Below are positions 62,517-64,000 of a stretch of 64,000 bases of DNA, piece after piece. How positions within the stretch are numbered: the stretch's first letter is position 1; each line of letters opens with the position of its first letter. The translations under genes and the position numbers were made by a program. Under the pieces are notes generated by a model, which saw only the letters and a list, made by a program, of their open reading frames with translations, ran no database searches and had not been told where the DNA came from. Origin of the DNA: G963665495 sp963677785 (GTDB lineage Bacteria; Desulfobacterota; Desulfovibrionia; Desulfovibrionales; Desulfovibrionaceae). The stretch is taken from assembly GCA_963677785.2 (NCBI GenBank), contig CAXXDH010000003.1, forward strand, positions 1,674,001-1,738,000, written 5' to 3'.

Positions 62517-62957
62517 GTAGGCATACGTGTTTCCAAGACTAGTGGGCTATTCGAAGGCAATGATGCCTGGGCATATCTTTTATTTAAGTTTGTTGACATT
62601 ATTTTGAAGCGAGGCGTATAATTAATAGAACCTTTAAATTTCTTGTGTTAGTTAAGGGAAACTACATTTATAGGGTTCGCATTGAGTAACAAGTTGATAT
62701 TGCTAAAAAAAGTTGTTCAGTGTAGCTAAAGTGTTAAAATAATTAATGAAAACAACATATAAATTAATTAAAAAATCTTGACAAAAAAAAGGAGCCCTAA
62801 TAAAGGATTATTAAGTGAAAAAAAATGATCTGTCGTTTGAGAAATGAATACCAACTTCCGGGGGAGAGGCGGGGTTTGGGCTGGAGCCTGTAATCCCTCC
62901 TTAATTATAGAAAGCCCATAGTGGGTCGTAATCACTTCTAAGTTAGGAGGAATCCTG
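62517..62957. other. AT-rich intergenic region and leader of a small secreted protein gene
   Basis: About 440 bp with no gene. TTGACA at 62778-62783 has only a weak -10 17 bp later (62801). The last 150 nt (62807-62957) include short possible stems, GGCT-GG-AGCC near 62880 and CCCA-TAG-TGGG near 62918. I could not match the leader to a known riboswitch. Confidence 0.45.
62778..62806 (+). promoter_or_regulatory. weak sigma-70-like promoter for the small secreted protein gene
   Basis: A perfect TTGACA box at 62778-62783 is followed 17 bp later by TAAAGG, which matches only three of six -10 positions. It would give a leader of about 150 nt. Confidence 0.35.
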
Positions 62958-63329
62958 ATGAAAAGATTGATGATGGTATTACTGGTTGTGGCAAGCCTGC
63001 TTATGGTGACCGTGGGAGCCGCGAATGCGGGACCTTCCGCTGAGACCATCGCGCAGCTGCAGGCTGACGGCGCAGTGGGTGCTTTTGATACGGAAGACGG
63101 CAAGGCTCCCGATGGAATTCAGTCCGGATGGTCCAACCATTCGATCAAATACATCATTGCCTCCACCTCCGGTGCTATTGAGGTTGTTACCTGGGGTGGC
63201 GTCAGCATGTACATCTACACTGACACGGGCAGGGATGTGGCGTTCATTTCCTACGGAAACAACAAAAACTTCTGGGTCTACGTTGATTCTTCCGGGTATA
63301 TCTCAAAGTATGCGTTGAACGACGTTTAA
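62958..63329 (+). CDS. small exported protein of unknown function
   Basis: Protein of 123 residues. A clear signal peptide (MKRLMMVLLVVASLLMVTVGAANA) is followed by a mature protein of about 99 residues that begins GPSAETIAQLQADGAVGAFD. The body is rich in aromatic and beta-forming residues (IKYIIASTSGAIEVVTWGG, FISYGNNKNFWVYVDSSGY), suggesting a small beta fold in the periplasm or outside the cell. It has a strong AGGAGG ribosome site, its own terminator and its own leader, so it is a single-gene unit. No cysteine is present. I do not recognise the family. Confidence 0.82.
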   Translation: MKRLMMVLLVVASLLMVTVGAANAGPSAETIAQLQADGAVGAFDTEDGKAPDGIQSGWSNHSIKYIIASTSGAIEVVTWGGVSMYIYTDTGRDVAFISYGNNKNFWVYVDSSGYISKYALNDV

Positions 63330-63348
63330 TCCCCAAAGAACACTAAAA

Positions 63349-63376
63349 GCCGCCGGGTTCGCCCGGCGGCTTTTTT
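63349..63376 (+). terminator. intrinsic terminator of the small secreted protein gene
   Basis: GCCGCCGGG (63349-63357) and CCCGGCGGC (63362-63370) form a perfect 9-bp stem with a TTCG tetraloop, followed by six T residues. Confidence 0.95.
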
Positions 63377-63620
63377 GCCTGCAGCACTTGTTGTAATTCT
63401 GCCTGCCTGATACTTTGTTCCCTGCTTTTGTTCTCTCATACTTTTTGCTATTTATAGATAGATGCCCCTTGCCCGTCAGGAGCGAATGGTCTACACCTCT
63501 CTTGACGTGCGGGAGAGCAGCGTTGACTCCTGCGCCCGCATCCGGTATGCCCGGCGCGCCCGGTGCAAACGGCGTATGCCTCTGCCAGATCTGTAACCCG
63601 CAACGAAACGAAAATTCATT

Positions 63621-64000
63621 ATGCCAAAACGTACGGACATCAAGAAGATAATGCTCATCGGCTCCGGCCCCATCGTCATCGGCCAGGCCTGTGAATTCGA
63701 CTACTCCGGCACTCAGGCGCTCAAAGCGCTCAAGGAAGAGGGCTACGAGGTGATTCTGGTCAACTCCAACCCGGCCACCATCATGACCGACCCGGAGCTG
63801 GCGGACAGAACCTACATCGAGCCCATCACCCCGGAAGCCGTGGCCATGATTATCGAAAAGGAGCGCCCGGACGCCTTGTTGCCAACCCTGGGCGGGCAGA
63901 CCGGACTGAACACGGCGGTGGCCGTGGCCGAATCCGGCGTACTGGATAAATTTGGTGTCGAGCTGATCGGCGCGTCCCTGCCGGTGATCCAGAAGGCGGA
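63621..64000 (+). CDS. carB: carbamoyl-phosphate synthase large subunit (3' cut by window edge)
   Basis: The first ~126 residues of CarB, which makes carbamoyl phosphate from bicarbonate, ammonia (from glutamine through CarA) and two ATP for pyrimidine and arginine synthesis. The N-terminus MPKRTDIKKIMLIGSGPIVI followed by GQACEFDYSGTQALKALKEE is diagnostic. VNSNPATIMTDPELADRTYI and LPTLGGQTGLNTAV continue the first ATP-grasp unit. carA is not directly upstream; the preceding gene is the small secreted protein. The frame is open to the end of the window. Confidence 0.97.
   Translation, partial: MPKRTDIKKIMLIGSGPIVIGQACEFDYSGTQALKALKEEGYEVILVNSNPATIMTDPELADRTYIEPITPEAVAMIIEKERPDALLPTLGGQTGLNTAVAVAESGVLDKFGVELIGASLPVIQKA

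Noticed and set aside
62807..62957. Known riboswitch (c-di-GMP, preQ1, cobalamin, glutamine) in the leader
   Set aside because: None of the conserved cores of these classes could be recognised by eye.
1..64000. CRISPR arrays, rRNA or tRNA genes
   Set aside because: No regularly spaced direct repeats and no tRNA T-loop/cloverleaf or rRNA stretches were found on either strand.

Overview
The window reads like chromosomal DNA of a Desulfovibrio-like sulfate reducer (Desulfovibrionales). GC is moderately high, roughly 57% by eye. Pointers are a flagellar operon behind a sigma-54-type promoter, an NtrX-like sigma-54 activator, NikR next to FolE2, a stand-alone IMP cyclohydrolase, a pheT-MerR pair, many TPR proteins and large GAF/HAMP sensor kinases. 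I infer the lineage from gene content and style; I cannot name a species. No rRNA, tRNA or CRISPR was seen.

Layout. 1-3763: 3' part of aspartase, then an APC permease, a NifI-like P-II protein and an unknown protein in one run. 3793-7533: housekeeping genes (FlgT/LPP20-like secreted protein, YjbQ, BirA, stand-alone IMP cyclohydrolase, TPR protein). 7917-14078: sigma-54-type promoter and flgB-flgC-fliE-fliF-fliG-fliH-fliI with overlapping joints. 14333-23046: secreted S8 protease with C-terminal repeats, short BLUF photoreceptor, GltS, a 543-residue TPR protein, a Tat-exported amidohydrolase and an NtrX-like regulator. 23229-30494: YajQ, methyltransferase-nikR-folE2, a GT39-like membrane protein, and merR behind pheT, with no pheS in the window.

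31191-32449 is a complete IS4-family element with an 11-bp target duplication. It sits just upstream of the most unusual part, 32524-42906. There, eight consecutive plus-strand genes all encode exported proteins: CsgG-like/DUF4384-like, Lys-rich coiled coil, a 1116-residue TPR-CHAT protein with an intact His/Cys dyad, OmpA-like, FlgT/LPP20-like, a TPR lipoprotein, and two small secreted proteins. The block ends at a strong terminator. I read it as a candidate envelope-located CHAT protease-like system, function unknown.

43035-52957 is signalling: CheR, a 1430-residue hybrid kinase with three receivers and a second kinase share overlapping ends, and a pseudo-receiver-TPR protein diverges from them. 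52964-56888 carries an MFS transporter, MurJ and the DNA polymerase III delta-prime subunit. 57316-59506 is eutB-eutC, preceded by a 24-bp perfect palindrome and a 12-bp hairpin.

59645-62516 is a scarred accessory stretch. It holds an unknown protein, a SEC-C protein whose signature is interrupted by an in-frame TGA, a 107-bp decayed copy of the eutC 3' end, and a miniature IS200/IS605-type remnant. The window closes with a small secreted protein and the 5' end of carB.
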